In this document: positions 17,511 to 25,579 of the stretch, one piece after another | How the letters are laid out: each line of letters starts with the position of its first letter | Numbering within the stretch: position 1 is the stretch's first letter | NCBI GenBank assembly: GCA_934119935.1 | Contig: CAKOSX010000004.1 | Coordinates: forward strand, 155,623 to 219,622 | DNA: 64,000 nt | Reading direction: 5' to 3' | From: an uncultured Clostridia bacterium | GTDB taxonomy: Bacteria; Bacillota; Clostridia; TANB77; CAG-508 | Made by a program: the position numbers and the translations under genes | Notes under the pieces: generated by a model | The model's input: only the letters and a program-made list of their open reading frames with translations | What the model was told of the DNA's origin: nothing | The model's database searches: none

Positions 17511-17888
17511 TTATACCTTTTGAAGCTTTTTTTTCTTGTTTTCTATTCTTTGTTTACATTCCTCAATTTGAATTTTTAATCTTTCTATTTGCTCGTCATA
17601 AAGTTTGCTTAGTTTCTCTATATCTTCTTCAGTTAGATCTCCTTGTGTAATTTTCCCTTCTCTGAAACTTTGTTGTAATCTCAGCAATCTTTCTCTCTCA
17701 CTGTATTCTTCCTCTTTTATTGTTCTCATAAAGGCATTATTAATTTGAGGAACTTCTTTGCTTTCCTCCGCTACAATTGTTTCATTAGAACCTGATTTCC
17801 TATAAAATAGTCTTTTAAAAAAATCTTTAATTTTTAAAAATAGATTTTCTTCTTTTTTTATCATTTGATTATTATTTTCTGTATTCAT
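17511..17888 (-). CDS. Hypothetical coiled-coil protein, 125 aa
   Basis: Unknown function. A basic N-terminal helix (FLKIKDFFKRLFYRKSG) could sit on the membrane surface. The C-terminal ~55 residues form a heptad-rich coiled coil (EEDIEKLSKLYDEQIERL and following Glu/Lys-rich helix). Behind AGGAG at the usual distance. It follows a 43-codon gene and ends in a strong terminator, so the two form a small operon. Confidence 0.6.
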   Translation of the reverse strand: MNTENNNQMIKKEENLFLKIKDFFKRLFYRKSGSNETIVAEESKEVPQINNAFMRTIKEEEYSERERLLRLQQSFREGKITQGDLTEEDIEKLSKLYDEQIERLKIQIEECKQRIENKKKKLQKV

Positions 17889-17920
17889 TCGTTTCTCCTA
17901 TTAAAACATAATTTAATATA

Positions 17921-18052
17921 CTATCTTTCTACATCTTCCCTATTATTCAATTGCTTAGTATATTCCACTTCTTGATTTAATAAATTTGTTAATATCTCCT
18001 CATATTCTTGCTTTTTTTGCTCTTTAGCATCTAGGTCGTAATTTGTAGTCAT
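17921..18052 (-). CDS. Small hypothetical protein, 43 aa
   Basis: Begins MTTNYDLDAKEQKKQEYEEI and ends LNNREDVER: charged and helical, no known family. AAAGGTGG lies 8 nt before the ATG. It directly precedes the 125-aa coiled-coil gene, which suggests a linked function. Confidence 0.5.
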   Translation of the reverse strand: MTTNYDLDAKEQKKQEYEEILTNLLNQEVEYTKQLNNREDVER

Positions 18053-18162
18053 TTGTTAAACCACCTTTCGTTTACATTTAACTATAATATAACACAATGA
18101 TTTTATATTTTCTACTATTTTTTCAAAATTTTTACTTTTATATTTTGTTCATTAAACAAAAA

Positions 18163-18190
18163 AAATAAAGGCGCCTAAGCGTCTTTATTT
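18163..18190 (-). terminator. Terminator after the GGGtGRT gene
   Basis: 12-bp stem (AAATAAAG-CGC type) with one mismatch; on the minus strand followed by a run of eight T. Confidence 0.75.
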
Positions 18191-18200
18191 TGTGTATTTA

Positions 18201-19202
18201 TTATTTCATAGCTTCTTCTACTGCAACTGCTATTGAAACTGTAGCACCAACCATTGGGTTGTTACCCATTCCAATTAATCCCATCATATCAACGTGAGCT
18301 GGTACTGATGAAGAACCTGCGAATTGGGCATCTGAATGCATTCTTCCCATTGTATCTGTCATACCATAAGAAGCTGGTCCTGCAGCCATGTTATCTGGAT
18401 GTAATGTTCTTCCTGTTCCACCACCTGATGCAACTGAGAAGTATTTCTTTCCTTTTTCATAGCATTCTTTTTTGTATGTTCCAGCAACTGGATGTTGGAA
18501 TCTTGTTGGGTTTGTAGAGTTTCCTGTTATAGATACGTCTACGTCTTCATGATGCATTATAGCAACACCTTCACGAACATCATTAGCTCCATAGCATCTT
18601 ACTTTTGCTCTTTCTCCATCTGAGTAAGGAATTTCTTCTACTATTGTTAATTTTCCTGTATAATAATCAAAGTCTGTTTTTACATATGTAAATCCGTTAA
18701 ATCTTGATATTATTTGTGCAGCATCTTTTCCTAAACCATTTAATATTACTTTTAATGGTTCTTTTCTAACTTTATTAGCTGATTTTGCAATACCAATTGC
18801 TCCTTCTGCTGCTGCAAAGCTTTCATGTCCTGCTAAGAATGCAAAACATTTTGTCTCTTCTGATAAAAGCATTGAAGCTAAGTTTCCATGTCCTAATCCA
18901 ACTTTTCTATCATCTGCAACTGAACCTGGTACACAGAATGATTGTAATCCTTCTCCGATTGCTTTAGCTGCATCTGCTGCTTTTGTGCAGCCTTTCTTTA
19001 TAGCTATTGCTGCACCTACTGTGTAAGCCCAGCAAGCGTTATCAAAACATATTGGTTGAATTGATTTAACCATTTCAACTGGATCAAATCCTTTGTCTTG
19101 ACAAATTTTTCTTGCTTCTTCTAAATCTTTTATTCCATATTTATTTAATACGGGCATAATCTGATCTATTCTTCTTTCATAACCTTCAAATGTTACTGCC
19201 AT
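18201..19202 (-). CDS. GGGtGRT protein
   Basis: Member of a family named for the conserved SGGGTGRTLHPD, present here near residue 260. 333 aa, no membrane segment. Biochemical role not established; genome context in Clostridia and other anaerobes pairs it with a Fe-S scaffold-like protein, as here (27-nt gap). Other conserved stretches: CFDNACWAYTVGAAIA, and LAGHESFAAAEGAIG. Start placed at 19202 behind AAAGGAGC; the ATG six codons upstream overlaps that site. Transcribed with the scaffold gene from the promoter at 19979-20007. Confidence 0.85.
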   Translation of the reverse strand: MAVTFEGYERRIDQIMPVLNKYGIKDLEEARKICQDKGFDPVEMVKSIQPICFDNACWAYTVGAAIAIKKGCTKAADAAKAIGEGLQSFCVPGSVADDRKVGLGHGNLASMLLSEETKCFAFLAGHESFAAAEGAIGIAKSANKVRKEPLKVILNGLGKDAAQIISRFNGFTYVKTDFDYYTGKLTIVEEIPYSDGERAKVRCYGANDVREGVAIMHHEDVDVSITGNSTNPTRFQHPVAGTYKKECYEKGKKYFSVASGGGTGRTLHPDNMAAGPASYGMTDTMGRMHSDAQFAGSSSVPAHVDMMGLIGMGNNPMVGATVSIAVAVEEAMK

Positions 19203-19229
19203 ATTATTTGCTCCTTTCATACCTCATAA

Positions 19230-19922
19230 TTATTCTTGTCTTGGATCTATATATTTTGCTGCATCAGCATATCTTCCATATGTTCCTGTAGCTTTCTCTA
19301 TAGCCTCTTTAGGATCCATTCCGCCTTTGATAAAGTCCATCATTTTTCCAAAGTTTAATGCTTTGTATCCTATTATTTGATTGTCTTTATCTAATGCTTG
19401 ACTTGTTATATATCCTTCTGTAACTTCTAGATATCTAGGTCCTTTTAATGATGTTGAGTATATTGTTCCTATTTGAGATCTGTGACCTTTTCCTAAGTCT
19501 TCAAGACCTGCACCTATTGTAAGACCACCCTCTGAGAATGCAGATTGGCTTCTTCCATATACTATTTGTAAGAATAATTCTCTCATAGCTGTATTTATAG
19601 CATCACATACTAAGTCTGTGTTTAGTGCCTCTAGTATTGTTTTACCTGTAAGTATTTCACCTGCCATGGCTGCTGATTGTGTCATTCCAGAGCATCCTAT
19701 TGTTTCTATTAATGCTTCTTGTATTACACCTTCTTTTATATTTAATGTTAATTTACATGCTCCTTGTTGTGGTGCACACCAACCAATACCATGTGTTAAT
19801 CCTGAAATATCTTTAATTTCTTTTGCCTTAACCCATTTTCCTTCTTCTGGGATTGGGGCTGGTCCATGATTTACGCCTTTTGCAACTGTGCACATTTTTT
19901 CTACGTCTTTTGAATAAATCAT
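19230..19922 (-). CDS. Iron-sulfur cluster scaffold-like (NifU-N/IscU-type) protein
   Basis: 230-aa relative of IscU/NifU N-terminal scaffolds, always found near GGGtGRT proteins in anaerobes. Cysteines fit metal binding: HGIGWCAPQQGACKLTL and ETIGCSGMTQSAAMAGE. The C-terminal half (NFGKMMDFIKGGMDPKEAI) is extra compared with IscU. A role in building or repairing a Fe-S cluster is inferred. Start at 19922 behind AAAGGAGC. First gene of the two-gene operon. Confidence 0.75.
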   Translation of the reverse strand: MIYSKDVEKMCTVAKGVNHGPAPIPEEGKWVKAKEIKDISGLTHGIGWCAPQQGACKLTLNIKEGVIQEALIETIGCSGMTQSAAMAGEILTGKTILEALNTDLVCDAINTAMRELFLQIVYGRSQSAFSEGGLTIGAGLEDLGKGHRSQIGTIYSTSLKGPRYLEVTEGYITSQALDKDNQIIGYKALNFGKMMDFIKGGMDPKEAIEKATGTYGRYADAAKYIDPRQE

Positions 19923-19956
19923 ATTAATTGCTCCTTTCAATACTATAAAATTACAT

Positions 19957-19973
19957 GTTGCTTAATGCAACAG
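19957..19973. promoter_or_regulatory. Dyad at the transcription start of the GGGtGRT operon
   Basis: TGTTGC-N5-GCAACA, perfect 6-bp arms, lies about at +1 to +16 from the predicted promoter; a candidate operator. Confidence 0.4.
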
Positions 19974-19978
19974 ATACA

Positions 19979-20007
19979 TTATATTACATTTTTCTACAAT
20001 TTTCAAT
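19979..20007 (-). promoter_or_regulatory. Promoter of scaffold/GGGtGRT operon
   Basis: Minus strand TTGAAA (20002-20007), 17-nt spacer, TATAAT (19979-19984). Confidence 0.7.
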
Positions 20008-20071
20008 TTTTTTATTGAAATTTCTAATTTTATTGACATGTTTATCTTAACTCTATTTAAAATATCAACTT

Positions 20072-21742
20072 TTAATAGCCTGTTCTAGGAAGTTTCTTTT
20101 TTTCTACAACATTATATAAAGTAGAATATGCTGTATCTTCATCTGTAGTTCTGTATCCCTGAATTGTTCCCTCCAATAGAGTCCTATTTTCAATATTATC
20201 TCCATTTACTAAATTATCATTTAATTTCATAAATATATGTGGTTTTTCTTTATTTCTAAAATCAACCTTCACATTATCAAAGCAAACCTTTATCTCAGTT
20301 ATCACTTCATTTTCTTCCATATGAATATCTGTTAAATTGATATAATTATCTTCTGTGCTTTTCAAATTCCTTTTTACTACCATATATTCGTCCTTTAAGT
20401 TTGTTTTATAGTAGATACTATAAGTAGTGTCTTGATTATAGGTTCCGGTTTCAATTTTAGTTACTTTTGCAAACTCACTAGGTAAATAGTCGTACCAAGT
20501 AAATGTTTCAAAATCTGTGTTTCCTTTGTTTGATATTTCAAAAGTGTAATCCAATTCTTCATTCAGTTTTATCAAATTCTTACATTTCTTGGTTATATCT
20601 ACCATTGGATCTTTTGACTTATTAGATATACTTAATGTTACTATCTCTTCATTATTTTTTATTTCTACATCATATTCATTTTCATCTAAAATATACCATT
20701 CATTAGTTTCTATTTCTTTAACTTTGTACTTTCCTTTATATAGTTGTTTTGTTGTTGCTTTTCCTTCTTTATCAGTAACTATCTGGTCTACAATTTCATT
20801 ATTTTCATTGTACACCTCAAATTTTACTCCCTCTAGCGGCATGCCTTCTTCTGTTTTGAGAACTTTGTTTTTATCTTCGCTAGTTTTTATAATCTCTATT
20901 TTTCCTTTTATCCTTTCATTTTCTATAATAGCACCCGTTACTTCATCTTCATTTACTCGTACTTCTTTTTCTTCACTATCTAATATATAATTTTCTTGGG
21001 TATTAATTTCTTTTATGAAATATTTTCCTTCAACCAAATCACTCGATATTGCCTCCCCATTTTCATCAGTCGTTAATTTTTCGATACATTCTTTACTTTC
21101 ATTTAGTATCTCAAAATCAACTCCAGATAGCTTTATGGTCTTATCTTCTTTATCCTGTTTTATTATTTTTATTTTACCTTTTTTCTTTTCGTTTTCGATT
21201 TTTAATTCAAGTGTTTCATTCCAGTTTATTTTTATGTTCTGGTCTACTCCAATTTTGTACTCTTCTTTTGTTTTCGTTTCTCTTAGTGTATATTTTCCAG
21301 TATTTAATGTTGCTTTTGCTTTTCCTTCGCTATCAGTTATAATATGTAATATTTTTGCTCCGGATTTATCAATTATATCAAATTCAACGCCCTCTAAACA
21401 AGTATCATTATTATCTTTATCAACCTTATCAATTATAAGATTTCCTTTTTTATGTTTGTTAGTAATATTTAAAATATATGTTTCATCATATCCAAGTTTA
21501 ACTTCATACTTTTTTGTGTCTAATTCATAATTTTCATTTGCCTCAATCTCCTCTACAATATAATTTCCTTGTTTTAATTCTGAAAACCTTGCAAATCCAT
21601 TTTCATCTGTAACAAATGTACCAATTACTTCTCCTGTCTCAGATGATATTTGAAATTTAACTCCACTTATTGGTTCACCTGTTTTTTCATCCTTTTTTAT
21701 TATTTCTATTCTAGATTTATTTGCATTTATATTAAAGTACAA
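20072..21742 (-). CDS. SpaA-like repeat adhesin, C-terminal part (frameshifted from the upstream gene)
   Basis: Four consecutive SpaA/Cna_B-type domains of ~90 residues (each begins near a KIEIIK-like strand and has a D-GVKF segment and late TTDENG/KYKVKEI motifs), then a DUF11-like domain (~380-545) and a terminal KKLPRTGY. It has no signal peptide and starts only at TTG, because it is the second half of the gene at 21744-22718: removing one A from the A5 run at 21763-21767 gives a continuous LLNKTKRENGELYFNIN. The sortase motif is odd: the protein stops two residues after LPRT, with no hydrophobic tail. Surface exposed if the frame is restored. Confidence 0.85.
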   Translation of the reverse strand: MYFNINANKSRIEIIKKDEKTGEPISGVKFQISSETGEVIGTFVTDENGFARFSELKQGNYIVEEIEANENYELDTKKYEVKLGYDETYILNITNKHKKGNLIIDKVDKDNNDTCLEGVEFDIIDKSGAKILHIITDSEGKAKATLNTGKYTLRETKTKEEYKIGVDQNIKINWNETLELKIENEKKKGKIKIIKQDKEDKTIKLSGVDFEILNESKECIEKLTTDENGEAISSDLVEGKYFIKEINTQENYILDSEEKEVRVNEDEVTGAIIENERIKGKIEIIKTSEDKNKVLKTEEGMPLEGVKFEVYNENNEIVDQIVTDKEGKATTKQLYKGKYKVKEIETNEWYILDENEYDVEIKNNEEIVTLSISNKSKDPMVDITKKCKNLIKLNEELDYTFEISNKGNTDFETFTWYDYLPSEFAKVTKIETGTYNQDTTYSIYYKTNLKDEYMVVKRNLKSTEDNYINLTDIHMEENEVITEIKVCFDNVKVDFRNKEKPHIFMKLNDNLVNGDNIENRTLLEGTIQGYRTTDEDTAYSTLYNVVEKKKLPRTGY

Positions 21743-21743
21743 T

Positions 21744-22718
21744 TCACCGTTTTCTCTCTTTGTTTTTATTCAGCAGTATAACATAGTTTTGTCTTCCTTC
21801 AATTTTACTAGCAGTATAATATATAGGATAAGTTTCTACTTCTTTTGTATAAGAGACCCTAGTATACTCTGTTGCCGTGATTTTATCTTTGTGTACCATT
21901 ATTTTAAATGTTTCTCCTGGTGCGAATTCTGTTCTAATGTTTCCTTTTTCATCAGTAATAAATGCTTGATCATCTTGACATTTTACTTTAGTTATTTTTA
22001 CAGTTGCCTTTAACCCTGTATCTGTTATTCTATATTTTTTTGAATAATAAGATGTGTCTGCATCTGGCTCAAGGTCTCCAGCATCTACAATTTCTGGTTC
22101 TTTTTTCACCTCATTCGTATTATTAATTGATATATCGACTAATTTGTAAATTGCATCAATAACTTTTTTTCCTCTTCTTTGTATATCTTCTAATTTCTGA
22201 TTATTTATCTCTGTCTCTCCAGCCCTAAAATGTGTGTATATATTAGTAATGTTGCAATCTTTTTCGTCTCTATTACGTATAATCCAATAAACTGCTTGCT
22301 TTGTTGCAATATACGCATCATCTTCTGTTTCTACTCCTAATGCCTCTGGAGTAACATTTGGATATCCATTTTTCAATATCCTCCATATTTTTTCATCTTC
22401 AATCTCGTATTTTACCTCTGTATCATAATTATCATCTTCTCCTGGTAGCCATCCAACTCCATCTAAATCTGGATCCATACAATAAGCTATTTTTTTACTT
22501 CCGTCGGTATCTGTATAATATGTTCTCGAATACGTTATATACATCCATTTGTTTCTATATTCGCTCCAATATTGAATCGAATAAAACCCTAAGTCTCCTC
22601 TTGAAATATTAAGTGTATCTCCAATATTAATTCCTCTCGCAAAAGCAGTCAAGGTTGGAAGAATTAACATTAATATTTGTAAAACAATAATAATTCTTCT
22701 TAATCTTCTTATTTTCAT
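21744..22718 (-). CDS. Thioester-domain (TQXA) adhesin, N-terminal part
   Basis: Signal peptide (ILMLILPTLTAFARG) followed by a thioester domain: Cys80 in KIAYCMDPDLDG and Gln141 in ATKQAVYWIIRN, the pair expected to form a Cys-Gln thioester that binds host amines covalently. A SpaA-like domain begins at ~230. The frame runs into TGA just past an A5 run, while the next gene continues the same protein in another frame, so this and 20072-21742 are one ~880-residue adhesin broken by an extra base. AAGGAGATGC precedes the ATG. The sortase gene is immediately upstream. Confidence 0.85.
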   Translation of the reverse strand: MKIRRLRRIIIVLQILMLILPTLTAFARGINIGDTLNISRGDLGFYSIQYWSEYRNKWMYITYSRTYYTDTDGSKKIAYCMDPDLDGVGWLPGEDDNYDTEVKYEIEDEKIWRILKNGYPNVTPEALGVETEDDAYIATKQAVYWIIRNRDEKDCNITNIYTHFRAGETEINNQKLEDIQRRGKKVIDAIYKLVDISINNTNEVKKEPEIVDAGDLEPDADTSYYSKKYRITDTGLKATVKITKVKCQDDQAFITDEKGNIRTEFAPGETFKIMVHKDKITATEYTRVSYTKEVETYPIYYTASKIEGRQNYVILLNKNKERKR

Positions 22719-22730
22719 GCATCTCCTTTT

Positions 22731-23294
22731 TTATATATTTTCCTGTATTGCTTGTACACATAACCTTTGATTAGTTTTGTTTCTAATGCAAGTTATTAGT
22801 GTTAGTTTATTTTCTTTCGTTCCTTCTAACAAACTCCAATCTGTTTCTATTATTTCTTTTTTTAGATTAACAGTATATTTTCTTTCTCCGTATCTTGATT
22901 TATATATTATTTCGTCTCCTGGTTCCAACTCATTTATTCTAGCAAAATATGAATACTCGTTTCCTCTGTTATGAGCAGCTAGTCCTATATTTCCATCATA
23001 TTTTGCAGTTTCTTCAATATGACCAATATAATCTTTTAGTATATCACTCGAACTTCCTTCTTTTACAACTCCATTTAAATTTATTTTATCTATTTGTAAA
23101 ACCCCTATTACATCTTCGTCATATCCATCATCTTCAGTGTCTGTTTGTAATATATTTTCTTCTGTTTCATTTTTCTTTTCCTCAGTTAACGCCTGCTTAT
23201 CATATCTAAACAAAAATGTTAATGATACTGCTAAAATGAGCACAATAAATAAAACAAATAACTTCTTATTCATATTTGTTATTCTGTGATACAT
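22731..23294 (-). CDS. Class D-like sortase
   Basis: Membrane-bound transpeptidase anchoring or polymerising surface proteins. One N-terminal membrane helix (~11-29), then the sortase barrel with His108 (LAAHNRG), Cys169 (TLITC) and Arg177 (NQRLCVQA). 187 aa is short to normal. It lies 12 nt before the adhesin, its most likely substrate. The start is uncertain: AAGGAGGAAAG is ~20 nt before the first ATG (23294); another ATG seven codons later (MNKKLF) is possible. Confidence 0.85.
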   Translation of the reverse strand: MYHRITNMNKKLFVLFIVLILAVSLTFLFRYDKQALTEEKKNETEENILQTDTEDDGYDEDVIGVLQIDKINLNGVVKEGSSSDILKDYIGHIEETAKYDGNIGLAAHNRGNEYSYFARINELEPGDEIIYKSRYGERKYTVNLKKEIIETDWSLLEGTKENKLTLITCIRNKTNQRLCVQAIQENI

Positions 23295-23418
23295 TTAATA
23301 ATTTAAATATACACTTTCCTCCTTATTTAATTACATTATGGGTTCTTTTCTAGAATCAATTTTTTTGAAAAAATCATTTGTAAAATAATATATTGATATA
23401 TCAAATATAACTATATTT

Positions 23419-23446
23419 ATTATACTTATTTTATTCATATAGTCAA
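23419..23446 (-). promoter_or_regulatory. Promoter of sortase-adhesin operon
   Basis: Minus strand TTGACT (23441-23446), 16-nt spacer, TATAAT (23419-23424). This gives a ~118-nt, AT-rich leader. The remainder of the gap 23295-23599 holds only the hpf terminator. Confidence 0.65.
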
Positions 23447-23553
23447 TAGTTTTCTTACAATTTATTCCATTTTCGTATTACAGTTTTCGACATTAAATTT
23501 TTGTTTTAGGATAACCTGTCTAAGAAATATTCCCTTTTGGAGATGGCTATTTC

Positions 23554-23589
23554 AAAAAAAAAAAAAAGAACAAGCTTTATTGCTTGTCC
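23554..23589 (-). terminator. Terminator after hpf
   Basis: 8-bp stem GGACAAGC / GCTTGTTC with a 6-nt loop and then 14 T on the minus strand. Confidence 0.85.
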
Positions 23590-23599
23590 TTAAAATATA

Positions 23600-24133
23600 C
23601 TACTCTTCTGGTTCTATTAAACCAAAGTTTTTATTGTCTTTTAATTTGTAAATAACATTTACTTTTCCTGTTTCTATGTTGACAAATGTTAAGAATCTAT
23701 TTTGTGGTTGGTCTTCTAACAACATTTTTGCATCTTCTGCTCCCATAGGTTTTATACTATAGTACATTGTTTTTAGTATTTCGTCTTCTACTTCGTGTTC
23801 TTCAGCTTTATTTGCTTCCTTAACTCTTATAGATTCTGTCATATTTTGTTTATCTTTCTTTGTTTTCATTTTTCTTATTTGACCTTCTAATATATCAATA
23901 TCTTTATCTATTGAAGCATATAGGTCATTACTTGCTGTTACAGCTCTGAAAGATTCTCCGTTAACAGATATTTGCATTTCTGCAACTTGATCTCCACCTT
24001 CTTTTTTTATTGTTACAAATAAATTTATATCTTCTGTATCAAAATATTTTGCTATTCTATCTGATTTTGTATCGATATAGTTTCTTATTGCATCTGTTGC
24101 CTTTAGTTCCTTTCCTGTTATTTTTATGTTCAT
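23600..24133 (-). CDS. hpf: Ribosome hibernation-promoting factor, long form
   Basis: Binds the small subunit and pairs ribosomes into 100S dimers in slow growth. N-terminal S30AE domain (MNIKITGKELKATDAIRNYI, then EMQISVNGESFRAV), a linker, and the C-terminal dimerisation domain (YYSIKPMGAEDAKMLLEDQ, FLTFVNIETGKVNVIYKLKDNNFG-type). 177 aa. The ATG at 24133 has AAAGGAGC; the frame extends upstream but without family similarity. Single gene with its own terminator. Confidence 0.93.
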   Translation of the reverse strand: MNIKITGKELKATDAIRNYIDTKSDRIAKYFDTEDINLFVTIKKEGGDQVAEMQISVNGESFRAVTASNDLYASIDKDIDILEGQIRKMKTKKDKQNMTESIRVKEANKAEEHEVEDEILKTMYYSIKPMGAEDAKMLLEDQPQNRFLTFVNIETGKVNVIYKLKDNKNFGLIEPEE

Positions 24134-24266
24134 AAAAATCGCTCCTTTCAATTTATCGAAATGTATTTTGTTTTGCGATTTCATTATATATGTTTTTTGT
24201 GCTTTTTTCAAGTGTTTTTTGTGCTTTTATTGTTACATTGATCAATTTTAAATAAATTACTTTAAC

Positions 24267-24623
24267 TTATATTGCATTTTTTATATGCTTTATTTTATAT
24301 TTTCTATCTATTATATAAACTTCAATCACGTCAAACCTTATTTTCTTATGTTCTAATTTATTTATGAATATATAATACTGAGCTGTTCTTAATATATGCA
24401 TTTGTTTTTGCCTAGTTACAGCGTCAATCGGCCTTCCATATTTTAGATTTGTCCTTGCCTTTACCTCTACAAAAACAAGCTCATTGTTACATTCAGCTAT
24501 AATATCAACTTCTCCGTATTTATCCCTAAAGTTCCTTTTTAAGATTTTATAGCCAGCACTACTAAGATATCTAGTTGCGAGATTTTCTCCTAGTTTTCCA
24601 ATTTCTTGTTTAGTTATAGTCAA
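24267..24623 (-). CDS. YraN family protein (UPF0102, nuclease fold)
   Basis: Small restriction-endonuclease-fold protein of unknown role, usually beside dprA and comM as here. Conserved GKLGENLATRYLSSAGY, then the catalytic-type pattern GEVDIIAE...LVFVEVKAR (Asp, Glu-x-Lys). 118 aa is standard. Starts 3 nt after the dprA stop, so co-translation is likely. Confidence 0.88.
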   Translation of the reverse strand: MTITKQEIGKLGENLATRYLSSAGYKILKRNFRDKYGEVDIIAECNNELVFVEVKARTNLKYGRPIDAVTRQKQMHILRTAQYYIFINKLEHKKIRFDVIEVYIIDRKYKIKHIKNAI

Positions 24624-24625
24624 TT

Positions 24626-25486
24626 TTATTTAGCCCCCTTGCCAGCAATTCTATATCTACCTCCAGGCAATTGCTCTATAAGTTCTTCAATCTCCATAAT
24701 AGTAAGCATTGAATTAATTTCAGAAATATCTTTTTTTACTATCTTCGCCACTTCATCTGCCGTCATTTCATTTTTCAATAATTCATATATTTTTTTCAGT
24801 GATTCAGGTACATCCTTTTCTTCTCCCAATATAATCTTTTTTTCTGATACATCATATGAATCGTCCGTGTTCTTACAAAACTTTTTTCCATATAAATCTT
24901 CTATTAATTGTTTAGGTGTTGTTACGATTTTTGCACCATCAACCAACAGCTCTTTTATTCCTGAACTATTTTTTTGGTCTAGATTAACTGGAATACAATA
25001 CACTTTTTTTCCTTGCAATTTAGCATATTTAGCAGTTATTTTGCTTCCACTTCTGTGTTCAGCCTCTATTACTAATACTGCATCAGACAGTCCACTAATA
25101 AGCCTATTTCTTTTAGGAAAGTTAATCATTTTGGTTTCTTCATCTTCCGAGTACTCGGTTACTACGCATCCTCCGCTATCTATAATGTTGTTATACAGCC
25201 ACACATTCTGAGCTGGATAAATATGCTTAAACCCTCCTCCAAGAACAGCTATAGTTCTTCCTGTCTCCTGAATCGCCCCACTATGTGCAGACGTATCTAT
25301 TCCAATAGCCATTCCACTAATTACACAAATTCCACGTTTAGAAAGTTCTCTTGCAAATATATTTGCATATTTTCTACCATATTCCGAACAATCTCTTGAA
25401 CCAACTATAGCCACTGTTTTGCATCCGTTTAACAATTCTGCATTGCCTTGGCAGTATAGCTGTTGTGGATATTCTCTTATTTGCAA
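24626..25486 (-). CDS. dprA: DNA-processing protein DprA/Smf
   Basis: Loads RecA on incoming single-stranded DNA in transformation. Rossmann-like core: VAIVGSRDCSEYGRKYA, CVISGMAIGIDTSAHSGAI, TIAVLGGG, INFPKRNRLISGLSDAVLVIEA, SGSKITAKYA; a winged-helix tail (MTADEVAKIVKKDISEINS) ends it. The N-terminal SAM domain is absent. The first standard start is TTG at 25486, but homology continues 15 codons upstream (FEEKYPQRLLQIREYP) to an ATA/ATT placed 4-7 nt after AGGAGG (25539-25544), so the real start may be non-canonical at 25531 or 25534. Confidence 0.9.
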   Translation of the reverse strand: MQIREYPQQLYCQGNAELLNGCKTVAIVGSRDCSEYGRKYANIFARELSKRGICVISGMAIGIDTSAHSGAIQETGRTIAVLGGGFKHIYPAQNVWLYNNIIDSGGCVVTEYSEDEETKMINFPKRNRLISGLSDAVLVIEAEHRSGSKITAKYAKLQGKKVYCIPVNLDQKNSSGIKELLVDGAKIVTTPKQLIEDLYGKKFCKNTDDSYDVSEKKIILGEEKDVPESLKKIYELLKNEMTADEVAKIVKKDISEINSMLTIMEIEELIEQLPGGRYRIAGKGAK

Positions 25487-25579
25487 TAACCTCTGTGGAT
25501 ATTTTTCCTCAAAACATTTAATATTTTCTATAATTTTTCCTCCTTTTAATTCTAAATATATTTTATATTCTTTTGTGTT

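Noticed and set aside
20589..21530. Plus-strand frames opposite the adhesin
   Set aside because: Antisense shadows of the repeat domains, with Ser/Phe/Leu-rich translations.
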